Assembly: GCF_014646055.1 (NCBI RefSeq)
Contig: NZ_BMMS01000014.1
Span: 164,467-228,466, forward strand
Direction of reading: 5' to 3'
Source of the DNA: Wenjunlia tyrosinilytica
Lineage (GTDB): Bacteria > Actinomycetota > Actinomycetes > Streptomycetales > Streptomycetaceae
Length of the DNA: 64,000 nt
Part shown: in pieces, positions 42,788-51,114 of the stretch
Layout of the letters: every line of letters begins with the position of its first letter
Position numbering within the stretch: position 1 is the first letter of the stretch
Program-made: the position numbers and the translations under genes
The notes under the pieces: generated by a model
The model's input: the letters and a program-made list of their open reading frames with translations, nothing else
What the model was told of the DNA's origin: nothing
Database searches by the model: none

Positions 42788-43842
42788 CGCGCACCACCGC
42801 TGTCGGCGGCCGCGGTGAGGGAGTCGAAGTCCAGCTCGCCGCGCACCCTGCCGTCGGAGTCGACCACGGCGATCCGCTGAGCGCGATGGGCCACGATCGC
42901 GTCGAGGACATCGCGCAAGGTGGCGTCCACCCTGACCGACGGCAGGGACGCGGACCCCGCGGGCAGCAGGTCGAGGTCGCCCGCGCGGATCAGTCCCAGT
43001 CGCTTGATGGCGGCCTGGCCGCCGACGAACGAGCGGACATAGTCGTCGGCGGGCTCGGCGAGGATACGGTCGGGGGTGTCGTACTGAACGATCCTGGACC
43101 GCTCCCCGAGCACCGCGATGCGGTCGCCGAGCCGCAGGGCCTCCTCGAAGTCGTGGGTGACGAACACGATGGTCTTGCGCAGCCGTCGCTGGAGCGCGAG
43201 GAACTCGTTCTGCAGATGCTCGCGGGTGATCGGGTCGGTGGCGCCGAACGGCTCGTCCATCAGCATCACCGGAGGGTCCGCGGCCAGCGCGCGGATGACG
43301 CCGACGCGCTGCTGCTGACCGCCGGAGAGCTGGCGGGGATAGCGGGAGCGGAAGCGCCCGGGTTCGAGCCCGACGAGGTGCAACAGCTCGTCGACGCGCT
43401 CCGCGGTCCTGCGCTTGTCCCAGCCGAGCATCCTGGGGACGAGGGCGACATTGTCCGCGATGCTCATGTGCGGGAACAGGCCGATCTGCTGGATCACATA
43501 GCCGATGCGGCGGCGCAGCTCATGCGGGTTGAGGGACAGCAGGTCCTCGCCGTCCATGGTGATGCGGCCGCTGGTCGGCTCGATCAGCCGGTTGACCATC
43601 TTCATGGTGGTGGTCTTGCCGCAGCCGGAGGGGCCGACGAAGCAGACCAGCTCCCCGGCGGGAATCACCATGGAGAAGGACTCGACCGCCGGTTCCTCCT
43701 GTCCCGCGTAGATCTTGGAGACATCGGCCAGTTCGATCCGGGCACCGTGCCGGGTGGCGGTTTCCCCATCGGCGTCGGCGCCGGTGCCGGCCGGGACGGT
43801 GCCGGCCGGGACGGTGGCGGTCGGCGAGGCGTGGTCAGACAC
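42784..43842 (-). CDS. Quaternary-amine ABC transporter ATPase (OpuCA-like, C-terminal CBS)
   Basis: A 352-residue ATPase: Walker A GPSGCGKTT, signature LSGGQQQRVGV, Walker B 'PPVMLMDEPFGATDPITREHLQNEF' and the switch His in 'IVFVTHDFEEALRLGDRIAVL'. The C-terminal 60 residues ('RVDATLRDVLDAIVAHRAQRIAVVDSDGRVRGELDFDSLTAA') form a CBS-like module, as in OpuCA, where it senses ionic strength. The first 30 residues are a low-complexity Ala/Thr/Pro stretch. It overlaps both permease genes. Confidence 0.92.
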   Translation of the reverse strand: MSDHASPTATVPAGTVPAGTGADADGETATRHGARIELADVSKIYAGQEEPAVESFSMVIPAGELVCFVGPSGCGKTTTMKMVNRLIEPTSGRITMDGEDLLSLNPHELRRRIGYVIQQIGLFPHMSIADNVALVPRMLGWDKRRTAERVDELLHLVGLEPGRFRSRYPRQLSGGQQQRVGVIRALAADPPVMLMDEPFGATDPITREHLQNEFLALQRRLRKTIVFVTHDFEEALRLGDRIAVLGERSRIVQYDTPDRILAEPADDYVRSFVGGQAAIKRLGLIRAGDLDLLPAGSASLPSVRVDATLRDVLDAIVAHRAQRIAVVDSDGRVRGELDFDSLTAAADSGGAR

Positions 43843-44485
43843 GAAGCCCCCTCGGGGTGGTCAGTCGCCGGACGGCGAAGAAGAGCAGGTCGAACGCGAG
43901 CGCGAGGACGATGACACCGAGGGTCCCGGCCAGTGCCTGGTTGATGGCGTTCTTCGATCCGAGCCGTGAGAGCCCGTCGAAGATCTCGTTGCCCAGGCCG
44001 GGGCCCGCCACATAGGCCGCGATGGCGGCGATGCCGACGGTGAGCTGGGTGGACACGCGGATGCCGGTGAGGATCAGCGGCCAGGCCAGCGGCAGCTGGA
44101 CGCGGAGCAGGGTCCGCGTGGGCCCCATACCGGTGCCGCGGGCCGCTTCCAGGATGGCGGGAGCGACCTCCCGCAGGCCGACTATGGTGTTGCGGGTGAT
44201 CGGCAGCAAAGAGTAGACGACCAGCGCGACCACGGTCGGCGTCCAGCCCAGTCCCAGCAGCGGGATGAGCAGGCCCAGAAGCGCGAAGCTGGGGATGGTG
44301 AGGAAGGTCCCGGTCGTCGCGACGGCCGCGGCGCGGCCCATGGGGCGGTCCCACGTGGTGACACCGAGTGCGACGCCGAGCACCGTGGCGATCACGATGG
44401 CCGTCCCGACGACAGTGGCGTGCTCCAATCCCTGCTGCAACAGGTCGTCGGTGTGCCTGCCGACGTAGCTGAGAAACCGGTCCAT
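43835..44485 (-). CDS. Quaternary-amine ABC transporter permease, first
   Basis: A 216-residue permease: 'MDRFLSYVGRHTDDLLQQGLEHATVVGTAIVIATVLGVALGVTTWDRP' and the EAA loop 'YSLLPITRNTIVGLREVAPAILEAARGTGMGPTRTLLRVQLPLAWPLILTGIRVS'. It is the first gene of the catabolic operon, reading away from the divergent IclR gene, with 113 bases between the start codons. Its last eight bases overlap the ATPase gene. Confidence 0.9.
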   Translation of the reverse strand: MDRFLSYVGRHTDDLLQQGLEHATVVGTAIVIATVLGVALGVTTWDRPMGRAAAVATTGTFLTIPSFALLGLLIPLLGLGWTPTVVALVVYSLLPITRNTIVGLREVAPAILEAARGTGMGPTRTLLRVQLPLAWPLILTGIRVSTQLTVGIAAIAAYVAGPGLGNEIFDGLSRLGSKNAINQALAGTLGVIVLALAFDLLFFAVRRLTTPRGLRV

Positions 44486-44570
44486 GTCTCCTCCGGACTG
44501 GGGCGCCTGGGTGACGGGCGCTGTTCGGTGTGTTGAACCGTAGGTGTGCTAAACATGGTGGACAACTGGA

Positions 44571-44587
44571 GTTGCTCAGATTGCAAC
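44571..44587. promoter_or_regulatory. Palindrome GTTGC-N7-GCAAC in the divergent iclR / transporter promoter
   Basis: A perfect 5-7-5 inverted repeat 11 bases before the IclR-type start, overlapping its leader; just upstream CAAC-TGGA-GTTG (44563-44574) forms a second palindrome sharing one arm. The position between the regulator and the ten-gene operon makes it the probable operator for both. Confidence 0.6.
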
Positions 44588-44598
44588 AGGAGTCTGCT

Positions 44599-45399
44599 AT
44601 GGCATCCCGACCCACATCCGGACTGAGAAGAGACGCCGACCTGCTGGAGGTGCTCGCGGGACAGGAGTCACGTGTCCAGGGAGGGCTGGGAGTCACCCGG
44701 ATCGCGGAGCTGGCGGGACGGGAGAAGAGCCAGGTCTCCCGGGCACTGGCGGGCCTGGCCGAAGAGGGGCTGGTGGACCGGGATCCGGACACCCAGGCCT
44801 ACCGGATCGGCTGGCGGCTGTACGCACTGGCGGCCCGCACCGGTGAGGCGAGGCTGGCGTACGTCGCCGCGCCCTTCCTGCGCCGCCTGGTCGCCCAGCT
44901 GGGCGAGACGGTCCACCTGTGCGTGCTGCGGGGGCGCGGTGTGCTGACCCTGCGCAGCGAGTCCTCGCCCCACGCCTTCCGCAGCCTCGGCTGGGAGGGG
45001 GTGATGGTCCCGGCGGCGCAGACCTCGGCCGGGCGGGTCCTGGTCTCCGACTGGGAGGAACGGGTGCTGCGCGCCTGGTTCACCGACGAGGAGTTCGCCG
45101 GCCTGCCCCCCACCCAGCGCATCCGCGGCATCGAGGACCTGCTGAAGGAGATCCAGGCGATCCGTTCCTGCGGCTACGCCACGGCCGACGAGGAGTTCGA
45201 GGCCGGTCTCGTCGGCGTCTCCGCTCCCGTGCGCGACCACTGCGGGCGCGTGATCGCGGCGATCAACGTGGGCGCTCCCAAGGGAAGGATGGGCCGACAG
45301 CTCAACGCCGCGGGCCGGATCACCGCGCGCTGCGCCGCGGAGCTCTCCCGCGCTCTGGGCTTCGAGAGCGGGGCTCAGGGGGGTGCCGGCGCGCCGTAG
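44599..45399 (+). CDS. IclR-family regulator of the catabolic operon
   Basis: A 266-residue regulator from ATG 44599 (CAGGAG upstream). Winged helix: 'DADLLEVLAGQESRVQGGLGVTRIAELAGREKSQVSRALAGLAEEGLVDRDPDTQAYRIGWRLYAL'. Effector domain: 'LGETVHLCVLRGRGVLTLRSESSPHAFRSLGWEGVMVPAAQTSAGRVLVSD' and 'RSCGYATADEEFEAGLVGVSAPVRDHCGRVIAAINVGAPKGRM'. It is divergent from the transporter operon and upstream of the GMC oxidoreductase, and probably controls both. Confidence 0.9.
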   Translation: MASRPTSGLRRDADLLEVLAGQESRVQGGLGVTRIAELAGREKSQVSRALAGLAEEGLVDRDPDTQAYRIGWRLYALAARTGEARLAYVAAPFLRRLVAQLGETVHLCVLRGRGVLTLRSESSPHAFRSLGWEGVMVPAAQTSAGRVLVSDWEERVLRAWFTDEEFAGLPPTQRIRGIEDLLKEIQAIRSCGYATADEEFEAGLVGVSAPVRDHCGRVIAAINVGAPKGRMGRQLNAAGRITARCAAELSRALGFESGAQGGAGAP

Positions 45400-45486
45400 C
45401 ACAATGGCCGGTAACACGGTGTGATCCGCCCGCCGTTGCGGCTTGGGTGAGGGGGTTGGCGGTCAAGCCGGGCGAAGGGGCACACA

Positions 45487-47043
45487 ATGTACGACTACAT
45501 CATCGTGGGTGCCGGGTCGGCGGGGTGCGTGCTGGCGGCCCGGCTCAGCGAGGACGAGGACACCAGTGTCCTGCTCATCGAGGCCGGGCCGCGGGACGAT
45601 GCCCCGGAGATCCGCGTTCCGGCCGCGTTCGGCAAGCTCTTCCAGACGAAGTACGACTGGAGTTACCTCAGCGAGTGCGAGCCGGGGCTGGACGGCCGCC
45701 GCCGCTTTCTGCCCCGGGGCCGGATGCTCGGCGGCTCGTCGTCCATGAACGCGATGGTGTACATCCGCGGCAATCGCCGCGACTACGAGGCGTGGGCCGC
45801 CGGCGGCGCCGACGGATGGGCCTGGAGCGATGTCCGGCCCTACTTCCTTCGTGCCGAGGACTTCACGGGACCCGCTTCACCGTGGCACTCCACGGGCGGA
45901 CCTCTCACGGTGAGCGAGGGCCGCTCCCGGCATCCCCTGGCAGCGGCCTATGTGGCTGCCGCCCAGGAGGCGGGCCACCCGTACACCGCCGACTTCAACG
46001 GCCCGGAGCAGGACGGCGTCGGCTACTACCACCTGACTCAGCGAGGCGGACTGCGCTGCAGCACCGCCGTCGCGTATCTGCGACCCGCCCTGGACCGTCC
46101 GAACCTCGAGGTCCTGACTCACGCCCAGTGCACCCGAGTACTGATCGACGGTGGCCGGGCCACGGGCGTCGAGGTGGAGCGGTACGGCGAACTGCGGTCG
46201 CTCAGTGCCGAAAGGGAAGTGGTGCTCTCGGCCGGCGCCTACAACTCCCCCCAACTGCTGATGCTCTCCGGCATCGGCCCGGGCGCCGAACTGGCGGCGC
46301 ACGGCATCACCCCGCGAGTCGACCTCCCGGTGGGGGAGAACCTCCAGGACCATCCGCATGTCGGCCTGTGCTATCTGACCGACACCGAGTCATTGATGAC
46401 CGCCGAGACCCCGCAGAACGTCCAACTGCTGGAGACCGAGGGCCGCGGCCCGCTCACCTCGAACGTCGGTGAGGCCGGCGCGTTCCACCGCACCCGCGAG
46501 GGCCTGGACGCCCCCGACCTCCAGGTGCACGCCGCCCCGGTCATGTTCCATGAGGAGGGCATCGGCCCCGTCACCGACCATGCCTTCATGTTCGGCGCGG
46601 TCCTGCTGACGCCCACGAGCCGGGGCAAGGTCTCCCTGCGGTCGGCGATGCCCAGCGCCAAACCGCACATCCTGCACAACTACCTGACCACGGACGAGGA
46701 TCGCGCCACGATGACCCGAGCGCTGCGCCTCCTTCTCGACATCGCCGAACAACCCAGCCTGCGCAAGCACCGCCGGGCCGACTTCCGCGTACCCAGCTCC
46801 ACCGACGACACCGGCCTTCTCGACTTCGCCCGGCGCGAGTTGCAGACGCTGTACCACCCGGCGGGCACATGCTCCATCGGCCCGGTCGTGGACTCCCGGC
46901 TGAGGGTGCACGGACTCAGCGGCCTGCGGGTGGTGGACGCCTCGGTGATGCCCGCAGTCGTGCGGGGCAACACCAATGCGCCCACCATCATGATCGCGGA
47001 GAAGGCGGCGGACATGATGCGCGGCGTCGCGGCGCCGGCCTGA
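45487..47043 (+). CDS. GMC-family FAD oxidoreductase (choline dehydrogenase-like)
   Basis: A 518-residue flavoenzyme. The FAD-binding [16 protein letters not shown] starts at residue 8. GMC signature 1 is '[23 protein letters not shown]', and signature 2 is '[20 protein letters not shown]'. The catalytic region is '[57 protein letters not shown]', with the His and Asn of the family. Length and ending match BetA-type choline dehydrogenases and related alcohol oxidases. It lies 87 bases after the IclR gene on the same strand and opposite the importer, consistent with oxidising the imported amine's hydroxyl. Other primary alcohols are possible. Confidence 0.88.
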   Translation: MYDYIIVGAGSAGCVLAARLSEDEDTSVLLIEAGPRDDAPEIRVPAAFGKLFQTKYDWSYLSECEPGLDGRRRFLPRGRMLGGSSSMNAMVYIRGNRRDYEAWAAGGADGWAWSDVRPYFLRAEDFTGPASPWHSTGGPLTVSEGRSRHPLAAAYVAAAQEAGHPYTADFNGPEQDGVGYYHLTQRGGLRCSTAVAYLRPALDRPNLEVLTHAQCTRVLIDGGRATGVEVERYGELRSLSAEREVVLSAGAYNSPQLLMLSGIGPGAELAAHGITPRVDLPVGENLQDHPHVGLCYLTDTESLMTAETPQNVQLLETEGRGPLTSNVGEAGAFHRTREGLDAPDLQVHAAPVMFHEEGIGPVTDHAFMFGAVLLTPTSRGKVSLRSAMPSAKPHILHNYLTTDEDRATMTRALRLLLDIAEQPSLRKHRRADFRVPSSTDDTGLLDFARRELQTLYHPAGTCSIGPVVDSRLRVHGLSGLRVVDASVMPAVVRGNTNAPTIMIAEKAADMMRGVAAPA

Positions 47044-47155
47044 CCCGACCGACGTGCCGGTGGGCGGAGGCGGCCGCGGTCGAACCGCCGGCCGCCAGGC
47101 TTGCGTTCCCCGCCGTGCACCCCGGCACCCGTGGCGCGACGGCACTCCTGATCCC

Positions 47156-47392
47156 GCCACGGGTTGCATCGTCGACGGCGGCCTGACCGTCGACGGCACC
47201 ATCCTCGACATCATCGACGGTAGTGCGCAGGACGGCGAGTTCGCCGAGACAGGAGTGCGCAACCGGCACCTCCACAGCCGGCTCGCCCAGGGGCTCCCCG
47301 TCATCCGGGGCAGCCGGGCAGTGGCCGCGTTCGAGACGGCCGATCGGCCACGCCGCGCGAGATCGGCTCTCCACTCCTCCGGATTCCTATGA
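47156..47392 (+). pseudogene. Coding-biased remnant, family not recognised
   Basis: In the 345-base gap after the GMC gene, one frame keeps typical Streptomyces codon bias for about 65 codons ('[42 protein letters not shown]...'). It has no convincing start, and its ends run into biased-loss sequence. It looks like the middle of a protein cut at both ends. I could not assign it to a family. Confidence 0.3.
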
Positions 47393-47424
47393 TGGACAGG
47401 GGCGCACAGGGAAGCGCGCGAGGC

Positions 47425-48246
47425 ATGGACGTGAGAGGACAGCACACCGTCGAGGAGGGCCGCTTCCGGCATCGCGGGGCCGAGCTGGTCTACGACGACG
47501 CCGGCCGTGGCCCTCTCGCCGTCTACGCTCACGGCGGCTTCGTCAGCCAGGCCGTCGAGGACCGGATGGGCCTGTTCGACTGGGAGCCGGTGCTGGACGC
47601 GGGGCGGCGCCTGGTCCGCTACGACGCCCGGGGGCACGGCCGGTCCACCGGTGACGCCGTCGACACCGACTACACCTACCCTTCGCTCGCCGACGATCTG
47701 CTGCGCCTGCTCGAACACCTGGGTGCCGTCGAACCGGTCGAGGCCATGGGCGCGTCCATGGGATGCGGCACCGTAGTGCACGCCGCGGTCCGGGCCCCCG
47801 AACGCTTCTCCAGGCTGGTCCTCCTCATCCCACCCACGGCGTGGGCCACCCGGAAGGCGCACGCGCGGAGCAATCTCGACTGCGCCGACAGGGTCGAACG
47901 AGAGGGGGTGGACGCCTGGCTCGCCGCCCAACGGCAGCGGTCCCGCCCGGCCGTGGTCGCCGATGTCCCCCGGTTTCCACCGACCCCGGCCGAGCAGGTG
48001 CTTCCGTCCATTCTGCGCGGCCTGGCAATGTGCGACCTCCCGCCTCCCCAAGCCGTCGCCTCGCTGAGCCTGCCGACGCTCGTCCTGGCCTGGGCGGACG
48101 ACCCCGGGCACCCCCTGTCGACCGCGCAGACCCTGGCCGGCCTCCTGCCGCGGGCCGACCTTCACATCGCCCGGACCCGCTCCGACATCCGGACCTGGGG
48201 CGAGCGTGTCGCCGAGTTCCTGAAACAAGCGTCGAACGAGAGATGA
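47425..48246 (+). CDS. Alpha/beta-fold hydrolase
   Basis: A 273-residue hydrolase. I prefer ATG 47425 (GGGAAG ten bases before) over ATG 47389, which has no ribosome site. The fold is clear: 'ELVYDDAGRGPLAVYAHGGFVS' (oxyanion HGG), 'LVRYDARGHGRSTGD', nucleophile elbow GASMGCG, and the acidic residue in 'LPTLVLAWADDPGHPLSTAQ'. A His expected near the C-terminus is probably in 'RADLHIARTRSDI'. The substrate is unknown. It stands between the amine locus and the dormancy-type island and could belong to neither. Confidence 0.82.
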   Translation: MDVRGQHTVEEGRFRHRGAELVYDDAGRGPLAVYAHGGFVSQAVEDRMGLFDWEPVLDAGRRLVRYDARGHGRSTGDAVDTDYTYPSLADDLLRLLEHLGAVEPVEAMGASMGCGTVVHAAVRAPERFSRLVLLIPPTAWATRKAHARSNLDCADRVEREGVDAWLAAQRQRSRPAVVADVPRFPPTPAEQVLPSILRGLAMCDLPPPQAVASLSLPTLVLAWADDPGHPLSTAQTLAGLLPRADLHIARTRSDIRTWGERVAEFLKQASNER

Positions 48247-48423
48247 AGGACGGCCGGGCAATCGGAACGCTCCGACACTGTGCGTACGGACAACTCCCGC
48301 GCGTCACCCCCTCGTACCGCTGGGCCGACGGAGTGACCCTGAAGACGTTGCGCGTACACCCGCCGGTGCGCGCGGGAGTCCTTGGATGTGCCGGCTTTCC
48401 GGCCGTGTGGGAAGGAGCTTGTC

Positions 48424-49503
48424 GTGGACAACTCACGGGACAACTCGCCGGGCAACTCGCAGGACAGTGCTCCGGACGACTCGCCGCGAACGCTGCTGGA
48501 GACTCCCGCCTGGGTTGTCTCGACCCCTGGGCCGATGGCGTCGTCACCACTGCGCAGGACACGGAAGGCGGTGGCGGCACCGGGTCCGCAGGAGATCCTG
48601 ATCGCGGTTGCCGCCTGCGGCGTGTGCCGGACGGATCTCCATTTGGCGGAGGGAGACCTGGAGCCAAGGGTGCCGGGCCGCACCCCGGGCCATGAGGTGG
48701 TGGGCACGGTCGTGCTCACCGGCTCCGAGGTGCGGGAGTTCACCGTCGGCGACCGCGTGGGAGTCGCCTGGCTGGCCGGCACCTGCGGCCGATGCCGCTA
48801 CTGCCTGTCGGGCCGCGAGAACCTGTGCCCCGACTCCACGTACACCGGCTGGGACATCGACGGAGGCTACGCCGGGCACACCGTCGCTGACGCCCGCTAC
48901 GCCTATCACCTGCCCAAGGACCTGCCCGAGGAGGAACTCGCACCCCTGCTGTGCGCGGGAATCATCGGCTACCGGGCGCTGGAGAGGTCGCGGCTGCCGC
49001 CCGGTGGACGCCTCGGAATCTATGGATACGGCGCTTCCGCCCATCTGACCGCCCAGTTGGCCGTGGCCCGAGGCGCGACCGTGCATGTCCTCACCCGGGC
49101 GCAGGAGGCGAGGCGGCTGGCGCTCGAACTCGGGGCGGCGTCGGCCCGCGGTGCCCATGACGCGCCGCCCGAACCCCTGGACTCGGCGATCCTGTTCGCG
49201 CCGGTCGGCGAACTCGTGCCCGTCGCCCTGGCCGCACTGGACCGGGGCGGCACCCTGGCGGTGGCCGGCATCCATCTGAGCGACATCCCGGCACTGAACT
49301 ACGAGGCCCACCTCTTCCAGGAGCGTTCGCTCCTCAGCGTCACCGCCAACACCCGGCAGGACGGGCGGGCCTACCTGGAGGAGGCGGCCCGAACACGCCC
49401 CCGGGTGCATGTGCGTCGCTACCCCATGAGCCGCGCCGACGAGGCCCTGTCCGATCTGGCCGACGACAGGATCACCGGCGTGGCCGTCCTCATGGCGGAC
49501 TGA
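48424..49503 (+). CDS. Zinc-dependent alcohol dehydrogenase (AdhA-like)
   Basis: A 359-residue medium-chain dehydrogenase. GTG 48424 follows GGAAGGAG. An unusual polar N-terminal tail ([20 protein letters not shown]) precedes the domain. Catalytic zinc: Cys in '[13 protein letters not shown]' and 'GHEVVGTV'. Structural zinc: '[21 protein letters not shown]', with all four Cys. The Rossmann fold is '[17 protein letters not shown]', less regular than the usual GxGxxG. It resembles Mycobacterium AdhA-type enzymes of broad alcohol range. It is in the island beside dormancy-type genes, though no clear box precedes it. Confidence 0.88.
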   Translation: MDNSRDNSPGNSQDSAPDDSPRTLLETPAWVVSTPGPMASSPLRRTRKAVAAPGPQEILIAVAACGVCRTDLHLAEGDLEPRVPGRTPGHEVVGTVVLTGSEVREFTVGDRVGVAWLAGTCGRCRYCLSGRENLCPDSTYTGWDIDGGYAGHTVADARYAYHLPKDLPEEELAPLLCAGIIGYRALERSRLPPGGRLGIYGYGASAHLTAQLAVARGATVHVLTRAQEARRLALELGAASARGAHDAPPEPLDSAILFAPVGELVPVALAALDRGGTLAVAGIHLSDIPALNYEAHLFQERSLLSVTANTRQDGRAYLEEAARTRPRVHVRRYPMSRADEALSDLADDRITGVAVLMAD

Positions 49504-49569
49504 GAGCCCCGGGCTTCGAGGTGCCGGGGCCGGGCAGCCGTGTTGGGCGACCGATCCCCGCGCGGCCCT

Positions 49570-49660
49570 TCATCCCAGCGGGACGACGGCCACCGGACAC
49601 CGCGGGTGCTGAAACCACGGCCTGGTCCACCGACCCGAGCAGGCCGACCGTGCCGGCCGG
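49570..49660 (-). pseudogene. C-terminal remnant of a universal stress protein gene
   Basis: On the minus strand the sequence reads 'GTVGLLGSVDQAVV' and then, after a one-base shift, 'FQHPRCPVAVVPLG' and stop (stop codon 49570-49572). This is the universal stress protein ending (G-LLGSVsqavlqhArCPVAVV). The upstream part is only weakly recognisable ('SQRSSPAG') and then lost. It indicates a decayed stress-protein gene in the island, next to a DosR-like box. Confidence 0.6.
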
Positions 49661-49742
49661 GGACGACCTCTGCGAGAGCGGCCGGGCTTGCTTCGGGACC
49701 GCGGCCGACGAGGAACCATCGGAGCCGGTCGGGTCCCCCGGG

Positions 49743-49756
49743 GGGCCGTCCGGCCC
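49743..49756. promoter_or_regulatory. DosR/OsdR-like box, 49.7 kb
   Basis: GGGCC-GTCC-GGCCC, a perfect palindrome in the family GGG[A/C]C-N4-G[G/T]CCC. It lies about 195 bases before the alcohol dehydrogenase ATG and upstream of the decayed stress-protein gene. A near copy (GGGCG-TGGC-GCCCC) starts 21 bases further on, and a TTCGGGAC half-site is at 49692-49699. The rest of this 448-base gap is A/G-rich repeats of GACCGGCAG and GAGACCAGCAG (49890-49935). Confidence 0.5.
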
Positions 49757-49951
49757 CTGCCCCGGGCGTGGCGCCCCGGCGAAGACTGAGGAGAGCAGAG
49801 AACCGGCGTCGCGCGGCCGGAACGGCGGGGCGGGAACCCGGAACGGCGCGGCCAGGACAAGGAAGGAAGGACAGCAGAGAAAGGACGGCAGAGACCGGCA
49901 GCGACCGGCAGGAGACCAGCAGGAGACCAGCAGGAGTGGAGTGATCTCGGC

Positions 49952-50995
49952 ATGAAGGCGCTCATCTACCACGGTCCGGGACGCCGTATCTGGGAGGACG
50001 TGGCGGACCCGGTGGTCCTGGATCCGGAGGACGCGGTCGTCCGGGTGGACGCGGTGACGATCTGCGGCACCGACCTTCACATCCTCAAGGGCGACGTTCC
50101 GGAGGTGGAGGCGGGACGGGTCCTCGGGCACGAGGCCGTGGGCACCGTCCTGGAGGTCGGATCCGGTGTGCGGACGGTCTCACCCGGTGATCGGGTGCTC
50201 GTCTCGTGCATCTCGGCCTGCGGACGGTGCGGATACTGCCGTGCGGCTGCCTACGGGCAATGCACCGGAGGCGGCGGATGGATTCTCGGCCACCTCGTCG
50301 ACGGCACTCAGGCGGAGAAGGTCCGCACCCCGTTCGCCGACAACTCGCTCCACAGACTGCCGCCCGAGGTCAGCGACGAGGCGGCCCTTCTGCTCGCCGA
50401 CATCATGCCCACCTCCTACGAGGTCGGGGTGCGCAACGGGCGTGTCGGCCCGGGGCAGACGGTCGCGATCGTGGGCGCGGGGCCGATCGGCCTGGCCGCC
50501 ATCGTGACGGCGCGGCTGTTCAGTCCTGCCTCGGTCGTCGTTGTCGACCTCGCCCCCAGTCGGCTCGAGGCCGCCAAGCGCATGGGCGCCGATGTGACGC
50601 TCAACGCCTCCGGCCCGGTGGAGGAGGACGTGCGCGGCGCGACCGAGGGCGGGCTGGGTGTGGACGTGGCCATAGAGGCCGTTGGAATCCCTGGGACGTT
50701 CGAGCTGTGCACCCGCCTGATCCGGCCCGGCGGACGGGTGGCGAACATCGGAGTCCACGGCAGGCCCGCGACCTTGCACCTAGAAGACCTGTGGCCGGCC
50801 AACGCCACGATCACCACGGGCCTGGTGGACACCAGCAGCACGCCGATGCTGCTGGGCATGCTCGCCGCTCACCGCCTCGATGTCTCCGGCATGGTGACGC
50901 ACCGCTTCGGCCTCGATGAGATGCAGGAGGCGTACGACGTGTTCAGCCGGCCGGAGGAGACCGGTGCCCTGAAGGTCGCGTTGTTTCGTACGTGA
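49952..50995 (+). CDS. Zinc-dependent alcohol dehydrogenase family protein
   Basis: A 347-residue medium-chain dehydrogenase. Catalytic zinc ligands: Cys in 'VTICGTDLHILKGDVPEVEAGRVLGHEAVG', with the conserved GHE. The structural-zinc cluster is 'SACGRCGYCRAAAYGQCTGGGGW' and is complete. NAD fold: 'GQTVAIVGAGPIGLAAIVTA'. It resembles the IdnD/formaldehyde-dehydrogenase-like branch found beside universal stress proteins in actinobacteria. ATG 49952 follows a GGAGTG repeat-rich leader. Substrate unknown; NAD(H) balancing under low oxygen is inference from context. Confidence 0.9.
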   Translation: MKALIYHGPGRRIWEDVADPVVLDPEDAVVRVDAVTICGTDLHILKGDVPEVEAGRVLGHEAVGTVLEVGSGVRTVSPGDRVLVSCISACGRCGYCRAAAYGQCTGGGGWILGHLVDGTQAEKVRTPFADNSLHRLPPEVSDEAALLLADIMPTSYEVGVRNGRVGPGQTVAIVGAGPIGLAAIVTARLFSPASVVVVDLAPSRLEAAKRMGADVTLNASGPVEEDVRGATEGGLGVDVAIEAVGIPGTFELCTRLIRPGGRVANIGVHGRPATLHLEDLWPANATITTGLVDTSSTPMLLGMLAAHRLDVSGMVTHRFGLDEMQEAYDVFSRPEETGALKVALFRT

Positions 50996-51035
50996 CCCGT
51001 TGCCCGTCTGACAGCCCTCGTCCGACAGCCGACAG

Positions 51036-51063
51036 CCGACAGCCCGCCCGCGCGGGCTGTCGG
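51036..51063. terminator. Hairpin between convergent genes
   Basis: CCGACAGCCCG (51036-51046) and CGGGCTGTCGG (51053-51063) pair perfectly over 11 bp around a six-base loop. Flanking copies of CCGACAG and GTCAGTCAGGCT add alternative pairings. It lies between the dehydrogenase and the converging HAD-like gene and is the likely shared terminator. Confidence 0.7.
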
Positions 51064-51114
51064 ACGGCAGTCCGTCAGTCAGGCTGTCAGTCAGGCTGTC
51101 AGGTCGGGTACGGG

